Shown piece by piece: positions 53,118-62,296 of a DNA stretch of 64,000 nt. The stretch covers positions 62,001 through 126,000 of the forward strand of contig DASXVS010000026.1 of assembly GCA_036504095.1 (NCBI GenBank), given 5' to 3'. The stretch's first letter is position 1; every line of letters starts with the position of its first letter. The notes below the pieces were generated by a model, which was not told the origin of the DNA, ran no database searches, and saw nothing but the letters and a program-made list of their open reading frames with translations. Both the position numbers and the translations under genes were made by a program. This DNA is from Armatimonadota bacterium (lineage in GTDB: Bacteria; Armatimonadota; DTGP01; JAKQQT01).

Positions 53118-56100
53118 CTAGTTACCACCGACGCGCGCCAGATCGCGCTTGTTCTCTTCAAACGCCGCCATGATTGCTTCGTCGCCGCTCAAACCGGACG
53201 CCTCGGCGCGCTCGATCGCGTCGACCATTCGGCGGTAGTCGTTTGGCAGGACCTTCACGAAACGCGGGCACATCTCGTCCCACTTTTCAAGTACAGCCGC
53301 GCCTCTCGCGCTGCAGGTGTTTTCGACGTGGCGGCGGATGATTCCCTGAACCTCGGCTATTTCCTCCGGATCTTCGAGACGCCCCAGCGTCACCATGTCC
53401 CGGTTATAGCGGCGGGAGAAATCACCTGCCTCGTCGATTACGTAGGCGATGCCGCCAGACATACCCGCCGCGAAATTGCGGCCGATCCGCCCGAGAACGA
53501 CCACGCGACCGCCCGTCATGTATTCGCAGCCGTGGTCGCCGATCCCTTCCACAACGGCGGTGGCCCCGCTGTTTCGCACGCAGAACCGTTCGCCGGCCAC
53601 GCCGCGCACATACGCCTCACCGCCCGTGGCGCCGTAGAACGCCACGTTGCCGATGATCACGTTCTCTTCCGCCACAAACGGCGAAGTGCGCGGTGGGAAG
53701 ACGATGATTTTGCCGCCGGAGAGCCCTTTGCCAACGTAGTCATTGCCGTCGCCTTCCAGCGTCAGGGACACGCCTTTGGGGATGAACGCGCCGAAGCTCT
53801 GTCCCGCCGAACCCTGGAAATGGAGGCTGATGGTGTCGTCCGGAAGACCGGCGGCCCCGTAACGACGGGTGACTTCGCTCCCTAGAATGGTCCCCGTTGC
53901 CCGGTTCGTGTTACGGATCGGCAGCGTCGCAGAGACCGGCGTTCCATGCTCCAGCGCCGGCTCGGCGATGTACATCAGCACCTCGCGGTCCATCGACCGT
54001 TCGATTCCGTGCTGCTGAGGGATGCCGCAGCAACGGCCTACATTGTCCGCGACGTCCGGCATGTGCAGGATCGCGGACAGGTCGAGCCCTCGCGCCTTCC
54101 AGTGTTCAACCGCCGTGTGGGCGTCCAGTTTGTCGGTGCGGCCAACCATCTCCCCGACGGAGCGAAAGCCCAATTTAGCCATCCATTCACGCATCTCCTG
54201 CGCAATGAACCGCATGAAATTCTCAACGTGCGCCGGATCGCCTTTGAAGCATTTTCGCAATTCAGGGTTCTGCGTGGCTACTCCGACGGGGCAGGTGTCC
54301 AGATGGCAAACGCGCATCATCACGCAGCCGAGTACAATGAGCGGCGCCGTGGCAAATCCGAACTCCTCGGCCCCGAGGAGCGCCGCCACCACCACGTCGC
54401 GCCCCGTCATCAATTTGCCGTCCGTCTCGATGACGATCCGGCTTCGCAGATCGTTGAGCATCAGCGTCTGATGCGTTTCGGCCAGGCCCAGTTCCCACGG
54501 CAGCCCGGTATGAAGAACGCTGCTTCGGGGTGAAGCGCCGGTCCCGCCATCGTAACCGCTGATCAGCACGACGTCCGCGTGCGCTTTCGCCACGCCGGCC
54601 GCGATCGTGCCAACACCGACTACGCTGACGAGTTTCACGCTGATGCGCGCCTGCTCGTTAGCGTTCTTGAGGTCATGGATCAACTCCGCCAGGTCTTCGA
54701 TCGAGTAGATGTCGTGGTGCGGCGGCGGCGAAATGAGCCCGACCCCCGGCGTGGAGTGGCGAACCTTCGCGATCCAGGGGTAGACCTTGTTACCGGGAAG
54801 CTGACCGCCTTCGCCGGGCTTCGCGCCCTGCGCCATTTTGATCTGAATCTCTTTGGCATTGACCAGATATTCGCTGGTCACTCCAAACCGCGCGGATGCA
54901 ACCTGCTTGATCGCGCTGCACCGTGAGTCGCCGTTTTCGTCCGGGATGTAGCGCTCCGGGTCTTCCCCGCCCTCACCCGTATTGCTCTTGCCGCCAAGAC
55001 GGTTCATGGCGATAGCGAGGCTCTCGTGCGCCTCCTTGCTGATGGAACCGTAGGACATAGCCCCGGTCTTGAACCTCTTGACGATCGAGTCTACGGACTC
55101 AACCTCCGTCAGAGGGAGCGGCTCGCGTGCCAATTTGAGGTCGAGGAGCCCCCGCAGCGTGCAACGGTGCTCCGATTCGGCATTTACGCTTGATGTGAAC
55201 TGCCGGAAGAGGTTGTAGTCGCCCGCGCGGCAGGCAGACTGCAGCGTATTGATCGACTCGGGGTTATACAGGTGGTACTCGCCATCGGATCGCCACTGGT
55301 ACTGGCCACCCGAGTCCAGCGTCACGAACTCGGCCGGTCGGTCCGAGAACGCAGCTTCATGGCGCAGTTGCACCTCGCGCGCGATCTCCCTCATCCCGAT
55401 CCCCTCGATGCGGGACGGTGTGCCAGTGAAATACCGGTCGATGACCGAATGATGGATGCCGATCGCCTCGAACACCTGCGCGCCGCGGTAACTCTGAATC
55501 GTTGAGATCCCCATCTTGGACATCGTCTTGACGACGCCCTTCGCGAGTGCCTTGGCGTATTTCTTCTCGGCTTCCGCCTCCGTCGTTCCGGGCAGCCAGC
55601 CTTCCCCGATCATATCGTGGATCGCCTCGTAGGCCAGATACGGGTTGATGGCGCCCGCGCCATATCCCACCAGCAGCGCAACGTGATGCACCTCGCGCGG
55701 CTCACCGGATTCGAGGACGAGGCCTACCTTGGTCCTCATTTCCTCGCGCACGAGGTGATGATGCAGGCCCGAAACCGCCAGAAGCGCCGGGATCGGAGCG
55801 TGGTCCTTGTCAACCGCGCGGTCCGACAGAATCAGGATGTTGCAGCCTTCTGCGATCGCCCGCCGCGATTCACGGTAGAGGCGCTCCATCGCGGCCTCCA
55901 GGCCGGCGCCACCGTCCGCCACCTTGTAGACGATCGACATAGTGATCGCCTTCAACCCGGGCGATGTATTGTGGCGGATCTGCTCGAGCTCATAATTGCT
56001 CAGGATGGGGTACTTCAGCCGGATCTGGTGGCAGCTGGCCGGTTCCGGGTGAAGGAGATTCCGTTCCGGTCCGATGACGGTCTCGGTCGCCGTAACGATC

Positions 56101-57710
56101 TCCTCGCGGATGGCGTCGATCGGCGGGTTGGTAACCTGCGCGAAAATCTGCTGGAAGTAGTTGTAGAGCAGCTGAGGGTGGTCCGAAAGCACCGCAAGCG
56201 GCGTATCGGCGCCCATCGAGCCCACCGGCTCTATGCCGTCCTTGGCCATCGGCTGCAGGATGAGACGCAAGTCCTCGTACGTGTATCCGAACACCTTGAG
56301 GCGCTTCAGAATGGTCGTATGCTGCCGCACAGACACGTGCGGTGGCGCCGGAAGGTTCTCCAGCGGGACGAGGTTGTCGTCCAGCCATTGCCGGTAAGGA
56401 TACTCAGCGGCGAGTTCGTGCTCAATCTCCTTGTCCGGTATGACGCGGCCCTGCTCAGTATCGATGACGAGCATTCGCCCGGGCCGAATCCGGCCCTTCT
56501 TGGCGATCTGCTCCGGCGGGATATTCAGCACTCCCACTTCCGAGGCCAGGATGACCTTGTCATCGGTTGTCACCCAATAGCGGGCAGGCCGGAGACCGTT
56601 GCGATCCAGCACCGAACAGATGCGGATTCCATCAGTGAAGGCCATCGCCGCCGGGCCGTCCCACGGCTCGATGAGTGACGAATGGAACTCGTAGAACGCC
56701 TTGAGCTCTTCCGTCATCGTGTCGTGCCCCGCCCACGGTTCCGGGATCATCATCATCACGGCGTGCGGAAGCGACCTGCCGGCGAGGACCAGCAATTCCA
56801 GCCAGTTATCGAACATCGCGGAATCGCTGCCGTTCGGGTCGATGATCGGAAGCACCTTTTTCAAGTCGTTTCCGAACACATACGACGCCATCTGGCCTTC
56901 GCGAGCGCGCATCCAGTTCACGTTTCCGCGCAGAGTATTGATCTCTCCGTTGTGCAGGGTGTAACGGTAAGGGTGCGCGCGCTCCCAACTGGGGAACGTA
57001 TTTGTGCTGAACCGGGAGTGAACGAGCGCGATGGCGGTGACGATGGACGTGTCCGCAAGGTCCGGGTAGAACTCATCTACCTGCTGCGGAGTGAGCATCC
57101 CCTTGTACACCAGCGTGCGGGCGGACATGCTGTTGACGTAAAATGTCTCTGCGCCCACCGCCCATTCCGCGTGGCGCAGTGCCTTCTCAGCCCGTTTACG
57201 GATCACATAAAGTTTTCGTTCAAACCCCTGGACGTCCTTCACGCTCGCGCTGCGGCGGATGAACACCTGCCGGACGTATGGCTGGGACGCGCTGGCGGTT
57301 TCGCCAAGCGTGTCGCTGCGCGTCGGCACCGTTCGCCAGCCGATGACCTCCTGGCCTTCCTCATGCACGATGGTTTCCAGCCCCGCCTCGCAGGCCGTGC
57401 GGGCAAGCGGGTCCTGGGGAAGGAAGAGCATGCCGATGCCGTATTCCCCAGGCGCGGGCAGGTCGAAATCGGTGACCGCCTTGAAGAATGCATGCGGAAT
57501 CTGGATGAGCACTCCCGCGCCGTCACCGGAATTCGCATCGGAGCCCCGGGCGCCCCGGTGATCGAGGTTTACCAGGATCGTCAGAGCCTGCCGCAGGATG
57601 TCGTGCGAGGCTCGACCCTTAATATCCGCAACAAATCCGACCCCGCACGAATCGTGCTCCAGTCCTGGGTCATATAAGCCTTGACGGGTGGGCATCCCGT
57701 TTGCTGTCAT
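53118..57710 (-). CDS. gltB: Glutamate synthase large subunit
   Basis: A 1530-residue enzyme forming glutamate from glutamine and 2-oxoglutarate. Residues 22 onward begin with the catalytic Cys of the N-terminal amidotransferase (HDSCGVGF), so the first 21 residues are a propeptide to be removed. The central FMN domain holds the 3Fe-4S Cys set [15 protein letters not shown], and the C-terminus has the GxGxG beta-helix ([39 protein letters not shown]). The first ATG, with GAGG seven bases upstream, is used. Together with gltD it is the main ammonium-assimilation step. Confidence 0.97.
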   Translation of the reverse strand: MTANGMPTRQGLYDPGLEHDSCGVGFVADIKGRASHDILRQALTILVNLDHRGARGSDANSGDGAGVLIQIPHAFFKAVTDFDLPAPGEYGIGMLFLPQDPLARTACEAGLETIVHEEGQEVIGWRTVPTRSDTLGETASASQPYVRQVFIRRSASVKDVQGFERKLYVIRKRAEKALRHAEWAVGAETFYVNSMSARTLVYKGMLTPQQVDEFYPDLADTSIVTAIALVHSRFSTNTFPSWERAHPYRYTLHNGEINTLRGNVNWMRAREGQMASYVFGNDLKKVLPIIDPNGSDSAMFDNWLELLVLAGRSLPHAVMMMIPEPWAGHDTMTEELKAFYEFHSSLIEPWDGPAAMAFTDGIRICSVLDRNGLRPARYWVTTDDKVILASEVGVLNIPPEQIAKKGRIRPGRMLVIDTEQGRVIPDKEIEHELAAEYPYRQWLDDNLVPLENLPAPPHVSVRQHTTILKRLKVFGYTYEDLRLILQPMAKDGIEPVGSMGADTPLAVLSDHPQLLYNYFQQIFAQVTNPPIDAIREEIVTATETVIGPERNLLHPEPASCHQIRLKYPILSNYELEQIRHNTSPGLKAITMSIVYKVADGGAGLEAAMERLYRESRRAIAEGCNILILSDRAVDKDHAPIPALLAVSGLHHHLVREEMRTKVGLVLESGEPREVHHVALLVGYGAGAINPYLAYEAIHDMIGEGWLPGTTEAEAEKKYAKALAKGVVKTMSKMGISTIQSYRGAQVFEAIGIHHSVIDRYFTGTPSRIEGIGMREIAREVQLRHEAAFSDRPAEFVTLDSGGQYQWRSDGEYHLYNPESINTLQSACRAGDYNLFRQFTSSVNAESEHRCTLRGLLDLKLAREPLPLTEVESVDSIVKRFKTGAMSYGSISKEAHESLAIAMNRLGGKSNTGEGGEDPERYIPDENGDSRCSAIKQVASARFGVTSEYLVNAKEIQIKMAQGAKPGEGGQLPGNKVYPWIAKVRHSTPGVGLISPPPHHDIYSIEDLAELIHDLKNANEQARISVKLVSVVGVGTIAAGVAKAHADVVLISGYDGGTGASPRSSVLHTGLPWELGLAETHQTLMLNDLRSRIVIETDGKLMTGRDVVVAALLGAEEFGFATAPLIVLGCVMMRVCHLDTCPVGVATQNPELRKCFKGDPAHVENFMRFIAQEMREWMAKLGFRSVGEMVGRTDKLDAHTAVEHWKARGLDLSAILHMPDVADNVGRCCGIPQQHGIERSMDREVLMYIAEPALEHGTPVSATLPIRNTNRATGTILGSEVTRRYGAAGLPDDTISLHFQGSAGQSFGAFIPKGVSLTLEGDGNDYVGKGLSGGKIIVFPPRTSPFVAEENVIIGNVAFYGATGGEAYVRGVAGERFCVRNSGATAVVEGIGDHGCEYMTGGRVVVLGRIGRNFAAGMSGGIAYVIDEAGDFSRRYNRDMVTLGRLEDPEEIAEVQGIIRRHVENTCSARGAAVLEKWDEMCPRFVKVLPNDYRRMVDAIERAEASGLSGDEAIMAAFEENKRDLARVGGN

Positions 57711-57854
57711 TCCATAACCTCGCTTGTCTATTCCTGCCCGGTTGGGAGCCGGACTGTCTTACGCGTGCTGATGGGGATCTCCGAAAATACAAACGCCAGC
57801 CCCTGGGCTGGTGTTCGACGCCGTAATATCTCCGCGGTTTACTTTATGATATAC

Positions 57855-57891
57855 ACTATAGCGCCCTGTTCGTGCGTTGTTTCACAAACAA
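57855..57891 (-). promoter_or_regulatory. Candidate gltB promoter with operator-like dyad
   Basis: On the minus strand TATAGT (57855-57860) can act as -10, about 140 bases upstream of the gltB start. A perfect inverted repeat TTGTTT-GTG-AAACAA (57877-57891) covers the expected -35 position. The -35 match itself is weak (GAAACA), as if an activator or repressor decides expression. A nitrogen-responsive regulator is possible but not shown. Confidence 0.45.
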
Positions 57892-57969
57892 TTCGCGGCC
57901 TGTGCGCTGAGCCGTGACGAACGAGGAGCCGGTTTGGCGATGGCATCGGCCCGTCCCTACCCTCGGGTT

Positions 57970-58192
57970 CTACCTGGCGAACACCAGCCTCAGGAGCGCG
58001 GCAGCGTCTGAGATATCGGCGGTTCCGGAGCCAACCACGTCCACCGCGGCAATCTGATCCCCTCCTATGCCGCTCAGTCCGGCAACGATTCAGACTGCGC
58101 CAGGAACGTCCTGAATATCGAAGACGTCGTCGCCATTCACATCGTGCCGTGGTGTCATAGCGCCCCACGGATGCGGGTCCAGTCTGGCCCCG
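57970..58192 (-). pseudogene. Broken dockerin-like domain remnant
   Basis: On the minus strand one frame reads HDVNGDDVFDIQDVPGAV, stop (TGA 58090-58092), IVAGLSGIGGDQIAAVDVVGSG, TADISDAAALLRLVFAR, stop (57970-57972). The two halves are the paired D-x-N-G-D / D-I-x-D-A repeats of a dockerin type I domain. The internal TGA stands where CGA (Arg) would give the usual RIVAGL. There is no plausible start or ribosome site. It is best read as the decayed C-terminus of a lost secreted protein of the same type as the genes at 2-388 and 48004-49707. Confidence 0.72.
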
Positions 58193-58195
58193 CCG

Positions 58196-58225
58196 TTGTA
58201 CACGGGCGTTGCGGCTGGGTATAAT
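58196..58225 (+). promoter_or_regulatory. Promoter of the ArsR-HTH/sugar ABC operon
   Basis: TTGTAC (58196-58201) and a consensus TATAAT (58220-58225) are 18 bases apart, 21 bases before the GTG start at 58247. This makes a short leader. Confidence 0.75.
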
Positions 58226-58246
58226 ATATTCGAAGGTCCCGACACA

Positions 58247-59191
58247 GTGAACAAAGCACGTCTCTCTGAAGTTCGCGGCATCGACAGCGCCACGCTGTTC
58301 AAAGCCCTGTCATCCGACACCCGGCGGGGAATTCTGCGCATGCTGCAGAGAGGCCCCATGGGCATCAGTGCCCTCGCCCAGGGTGTGGGCGTTTCCCGTT
58401 CGTCCGTTACGCGCCACATTCTGGATCTTGCCGAAGAGGGCCTCGTGAGGACGGAAACCGTAGCCGGCGAACAGGGATCGCAGAAGATGTGCCGCCTTCG
58501 CTACGAGCACGTGCTGGTCTCCTTTGAGGGCCCCCCCACCCCCGAGCCGCACGTGGAAGAGACCGAGATGCCCATCGGCATGTACTCCCGGGCGGATGTT
58601 GAGCGCCCCTGCGGCCTTGCCAGCTCCACCGGCATCATCGGCTCCATCGACGATCCCCAGGCATTCCTCCTCCCCGAACGCGCCTCCGCCCAGTTGATCT
58701 GGGTTGGCCGCGGCTCGGTCGAATATGTCTTCCCGAATCGCGTGCCTCAGGGCGCCGAGATCACCCGCCTCGAACTCGCCATGGAGATCTGTTCGGAACT
58801 CGCCATGCACCGGATCGACTGCCCCGGCGACGTGACCGTGTGGATCAACGAAGTGGAAATCGGCACCTGGACATCGTTCGGCGGGTTTGGCGAGAATCGC
58901 GGCCGGCTGACGCCGACGTGGTGGTGGGACACTCGCACCCAGTACGGAATGTTGAAGGTATGGGCGGTCGACGATGAAGGGGCTTACGTGGATGGATCGC
59001 CGGAATCGGCCAACACGATTTCGCAGCTTGGCCTGCATTACAAAGCACCGGTAAACGTGCGGATCGGAATCAAGCCCGATGCGACGAACCTCGGCTGCTT
59101 CAACCTGTTCGGCCGGCATTTCGGCAATTACGAACAGGACATGATCTTGCGCTTGCACTATCTCGACCGCCCGAAAGAGAGCAATCCATGA
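58247..59191 (+). CDS. ArsR-type HTH regulator with large unknown C-terminal domain
   Basis: A 314-residue protein. Residues 8-85 are an ArsR winged helix (DSATLFKALSSDTRRGILRMLQRGPMGISALAQGVGVSRSSVTRHILDLAEEGLVRTE). No metal-site CxC motif was found. Residues 120-314 form a beta-rich domain of unknown family, with WINEVEIGTWTSFGGFGENRGRLTPTWWWDTRTQYGMLKVW, reminiscent of a carbohydrate-binding jelly roll. I infer sugar sensing. GTG 58247 has AAGG nearby and a consensus promoter just upstream. It overlaps the binding-protein gene as ATGA and so is the first gene of the transporter operon. Confidence 0.8.
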   Translation: MNKARLSEVRGIDSATLFKALSSDTRRGILRMLQRGPMGISALAQGVGVSRSSVTRHILDLAEEGLVRTETVAGEQGSQKMCRLRYEHVLVSFEGPPTPEPHVEETEMPIGMYSRADVERPCGLASSTGIIGSIDDPQAFLLPERASAQLIWVGRGSVEYVFPNRVPQGAEITRLELAMEICSELAMHRIDCPGDVTVWINEVEIGTWTSFGGFGENRGRLTPTWWWDTRTQYGMLKVWAVDDEGAYVDGSPESANTISQLGLHYKAPVNVRIGIKPDATNLGCFNLFGRHFGNYEQDMILRLHYLDRPKESNP

Positions 59192-60486
59192 CACCCTCTT
59201 TGTCCCAGGCCTGGCGCCGCGCAGCCCTCTTGTGTATCGCCGTCCTCGCCTCAGGGTGCGGGCAAGGCGCGCACCGCAAGATCACGGTGCGATTCTGGAA
59301 CGGCTTCACTGGACCCGATGGCCGCACGATGCTCCGAATGGTAAAGCGCTTCAACGAGCAAAACCCGGACGTTCACGTGGTCATGCAGAGGATGGCGTGG
59401 GCGACCTACTACAACAAGCTTTTCGTCGCCGGAATAGGCCACCGCGCCCCCGAGGTGTTCGTCATCCATACGCGCGCGATGAATCGATTCGCCGGCGCCG
59501 GGTTCGCCCGGCCCAACGACGATCTCGTCAATGGGCCGTCGGGAATCGATATCCGGGACGTGGACGCGAATGTGTGGAACGCGGTCAAGTTCGGAGGAAA
59601 GCACTACGGGCTCCCCCTGGACGTGCACGTCATGGGGATGTATTACAACAAGACCCTGTTCCGGAAAGCCGGGCTCGTGGACGCGCAGGGCAACCCCAAG
59701 GTGCCGACCAATCGTCCCGAATTCATGGACGCCATGCGGCGGCTCACCAAGAAGGGGCAGAACGGCGGACAGGACCAGTGGGGCTTCGTGTTCACCAATT
59801 TCGAGTCGAACACATACACCTTCATGCGGCAGTTCGGCGGTGAGTTCTTCACCAAGGACTACTCGCGCTGCACGATGAACGAGCCCCGCAACATCGCCGG
59901 CCTGCAGTTCTGCTCGGACATCGTGAACAAATACCACTACGCGCCGTCTCCGGAGAATTTCGATTCCTGGATCGGTTTCCGACAGGGCAAGATCGCCATG
60001 GCCTTCGAGGGCATCTATATGCTCGCGGACCTCGAGAAGCAGAAGAACCTTGACTTCGGCGGCGCCCCCGTCCCACAGGTGGACGGCTATCACCGCGTGT
60101 GGGCGGATTCGCACAACCTTTGCCTGCGATCCGATCTCAAAGGCCCGGAACTCGAGGCGTCCTGGCGCTTCATGAAGTTTCTTTCGGACAACAGCCTCGA
60201 CTGGGCGGCAGGCGGCCAGGTCCCGGTCCGCAAGAGCCTCCGCCGGACCGCTCGATTCAAAGCGATGACGGTGCAGTCGCAATTCGCCAAACAGATTCCG
60301 CTAGTAACGTATCTGCCCAGCCTTCCCTTCGTGTTCGAGTTCCAGACGGAGCTCGATCTCGCGGTTGAGAAGGTCTTGCGCGGCAACGGCACGACAAAAG
60401 AGGCGCTGGACATCGCCACAAACAACGTGAATGCCGTCATTGCCCGGGAACAGGCGGCGCGGGAAACCGGGGGGAGACAGCCATGA
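59188..60486 (+). CDS. Sugar ABC transporter substrate-binding lipoprotein
   Basis: A 432-residue carbohydrate-uptake (CUT1) binding protein. Signal peptide ends VLASGC, a lipobox giving a lipid anchor. The mature part opens ITVRFWNGFTGPDGRTMLRMVKRFNEQNPDVHV, the usual MalE/UgpB-type start. LDVHVMGMYYNKTLFRKAGL and WADSHNLCLRSD are typical. Substrate not evident; the convergent fucosidase suggests fucosylated or xyloglucan/rhamnogalacturonan oligosaccharides. Overlaps the regulator gene as ATGA. Confidence 0.93.
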   Translation: MTPSLSQAWRRAALLCIAVLASGCGQGAHRKITVRFWNGFTGPDGRTMLRMVKRFNEQNPDVHVVMQRMAWATYYNKLFVAGIGHRAPEVFVIHTRAMNRFAGAGFARPNDDLVNGPSGIDIRDVDANVWNAVKFGGKHYGLPLDVHVMGMYYNKTLFRKAGLVDAQGNPKVPTNRPEFMDAMRRLTKKGQNGGQDQWGFVFTNFESNTYTFMRQFGGEFFTKDYSRCTMNEPRNIAGLQFCSDIVNKYHYAPSPENFDSWIGFRQGKIAMAFEGIYMLADLEKQKNLDFGGAPVPQVDGYHRVWADSHNLCLRSDLKGPELEASWRFMKFLSDNSLDWAAGGQVPVRKSLRRTARFKAMTVQSQFAKQIPLVTYLPSLPFVFEFQTELDLAVEKVLRGNGTTKEALDIATNNVNAVIAREQAARETGGRQP

Positions 60487-61385
60487 CGAGTGAACCCGTT
60501 TCGACCGCACAACGGCGACGAAGGCGAAACTGGGACCGGTGGTCCGGCTACCTGTTCGCCCTGCCCTACCTGATTCTGTTCGGGATGTTTCTGATCGCAC
60601 CCCTCATCTACGGGCTCGGGATCTCGTTCTTCCGCTGGGATCTGCTGTCGCCGGTGCCGCCGAAGCTCATCGGCGTGGCCAATTACCGCGAGAGTTTCAG
60701 CGATCCCTATTTCTGGAAAGCCCTCTGGGCGACCCTGCGGTTCGTGGTGATGGCGGTGCCGTTCACCATCGGCTCCGCCCTCATCATGGCCCTTGGCCTG
60801 CACTCCGTGGCAGCCTCGCGCCAGAGCATGTATCGGGCGGCATACTTCCTGCCGACCATCCTCACCATCTCGGTCGTGGGCATCCTCTGGCGATGGTTCT
60901 ACAACAGCGAGTTCGGCGTGTTCAACGCCTATCTGAGCGCTTTCGGCATAAAGGTCCCCTGGTTGACGAGCACTGGAGTCGCCATGAAGTCGATCGCGCT
61001 CATGACGCTATGGTGGACAACCGGCGGCCCGATGGTCGTTCTGCTGGCGGGTTTGCACGACATCCCTGCCCAGTTCCGTGAGGCAGCGTCGCTGGACGGC
61101 GCATCGAGCTGGCAGCAGTTCCGGCACGTCACCATCCCGCTCCTCCGTCCGGTTCTCCTGTTCGTGATGGTGATGAACATCATCGGGAGCTTCCAGGTGT
61201 TCGGCCAGACCTACATGATCACGAGCGGCGGGCCGGAAATGTCAACGCGCTCTCTCGTTCAGTTCATCTATGAAACGGCGTTCAACAACTACCGCATGGG
61301 CTATGCCGCCGCGCTGAGCTGGATATTGTTCGTGGTGATCGCCATCTTTTCCTTTGGCCAGTTCCGGTTGATGAGGGAGCGCTGA
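60483..61385 (+). CDS. Sugar ABC transporter permease, MalF type
   Basis: A 300-residue inner-membrane permease with six hydrophobic segments. The EAA loop, which contacts the ATPase, is FREAASLDGASSWQQFRHVTIPLLRPVLLFVMVM. It starts by ATGA overlap with the binding-protein gene. An ATPase is not encoded in this operon, so a shared MsmK-type ATPase elsewhere is expected. Confidence 0.94.
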   Translation: MTSEPVSTAQRRRRRNWDRWSGYLFALPYLILFGMFLIAPLIYGLGISFFRWDLLSPVPPKLIGVANYRESFSDPYFWKALWATLRFVVMAVPFTIGSALIMALGLHSVAASRQSMYRAAYFLPTILTISVVGILWRWFYNSEFGVFNAYLSAFGIKVPWLTSTGVAMKSIALMTLWWTTGGPMVVLLAGLHDIPAQFREAASLDGASSWQQFRHVTIPLLRPVLLFVMVMNIIGSFQVFGQTYMITSGGPEMSTRSLVQFIYETAFNNYRMGYAAALSWILFVVIAIFSFGQFRLMRER

Positions 61386-61420
61386 GCCGCCCCACGGCCC
61401 CGAATTCTGAGGTATCGTGA

Positions 61421-62296
61421 ATGGTTTCGACCGCAAAACAACCAACTACCGTATCGCCGGTCTCCGCGAGGACGCAAAGGCTTGGGCGCCGCTGGCTGCT
61501 GGAGGCGCTGGTCGCGGCGGGAGCGCTCATTTTCGTGCTTCCGGTCGCCATCATGCTGATCACGTCGCTGAAGCCCGACTCGGAGATCGTTCAGTTCACC
61601 GGCCTGCTGCCGAAGGCCGCGACGCTGGCCAATTTCCGGGAAGTGCTCGGCAACTCCGAGGAAATACCGATTTTCCGATGGTTCTTCAACAGCGTTTTCA
61701 TCGCCGGCTCGGTGACGTTCCTGGTCCTGACGGTTTCGTCCTTTGCGGCGTATGCGCTCGCCCGGTTGGACCTGCCCGGCGGACGCACCGTATTCCTGAT
61801 CATCGTGAGCACGCTCATGGTCCCAGGCCAGATACTGCTGGTGCCGGTTTACCTCATCTTGAACCACCTGGGCTGGCTGGACACGCCCGCCGCGCTGATC
61901 ATCCCTGCCGGCGCGGGAGCTTTCGGTGTGTTCCTGCTCTATCAGTTCTTCCTGGGTATCCCGCGCGACCTCGAGGAAGCAGCCGCGCTCGATGGATGCT
62001 CCCGGGCAAGCATCCTGTGGCGGGTGGTGCTTCCTCTTTCCAGGCCGGCGCTCGCCACGCTCGGAATCTTTACTTTCGTCGGCGCGTGGAACGATTTCCT
62101 CGGCCCGATGGTCTTTCTGGATTCCGTGGACAAGTACACCCTGCCGGTCGGCATCGCCCTGTTTCAGAGCTCGTACTACGCGGAATACAGCCTCACGTTG
62201 GCCGCCAGCGTGATTTGCACCCTCCCCGTGCTGATCGCGTTCCTCCTCTTCCAGAAGAACATCATCGAGGGAATCGCGCTTACGGGCCTGAAGTGA
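61421..62296 (+). CDS. Sugar ABC transporter permease, MalG type
   Basis: A 291-residue permease with six hydrophobic segments and the EAA loop LEEAAALDGCSRASILWRVVLPLSRPALATLGIF. GAGG is a few bases before ATG 61421. It is the last gene of the operon; its end overlaps the convergent GH95 gene by 17 bases, so the two transcripts collide without a separate terminator. Confidence 0.94.
   Translation: MVSTAKQPTTVSPVSARTQRLGRRWLLEALVAAGALIFVLPVAIMLITSLKPDSEIVQFTGLLPKAATLANFREVLGNSEEIPIFRWFFNSVFIAGSVTFLVLTVSSFAAYALARLDLPGGRTVFLIIVSTLMVPGQILLVPVYLILNHLGWLDTPAALIIPAGAGAFGVFLLYQFFLGIPRDLEEAAALDGCSRASILWRVVLPLSRPALATLGIFTFVGAWNDFLGPMVFLDSVDKYTLPVGIALFQSSYYAEYSLTLAASVICTLPVLIAFLLFQKNIIEGIALTGLK

Larger units (their letters stand above)
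57711..58246. other. Divergent intergenic region between gltB and the ABC operon
   Basis: Besides the gltB promoter with its dyad, the broken dockerin remnant and the ABC operon promoter, I see no intact gene here. The gltB leader is about 140 bases and AT-rich around 57835-57860. Confidence 0.6.

Noticed and set aside
57839-58168. 109-residue minus-strand open frame overlapping the dockerin-like remnant
   Set aside because: It is in a different frame from the dockerin-like repeats, Arg-rich and without motifs; the remnant frame explains the sequence better.
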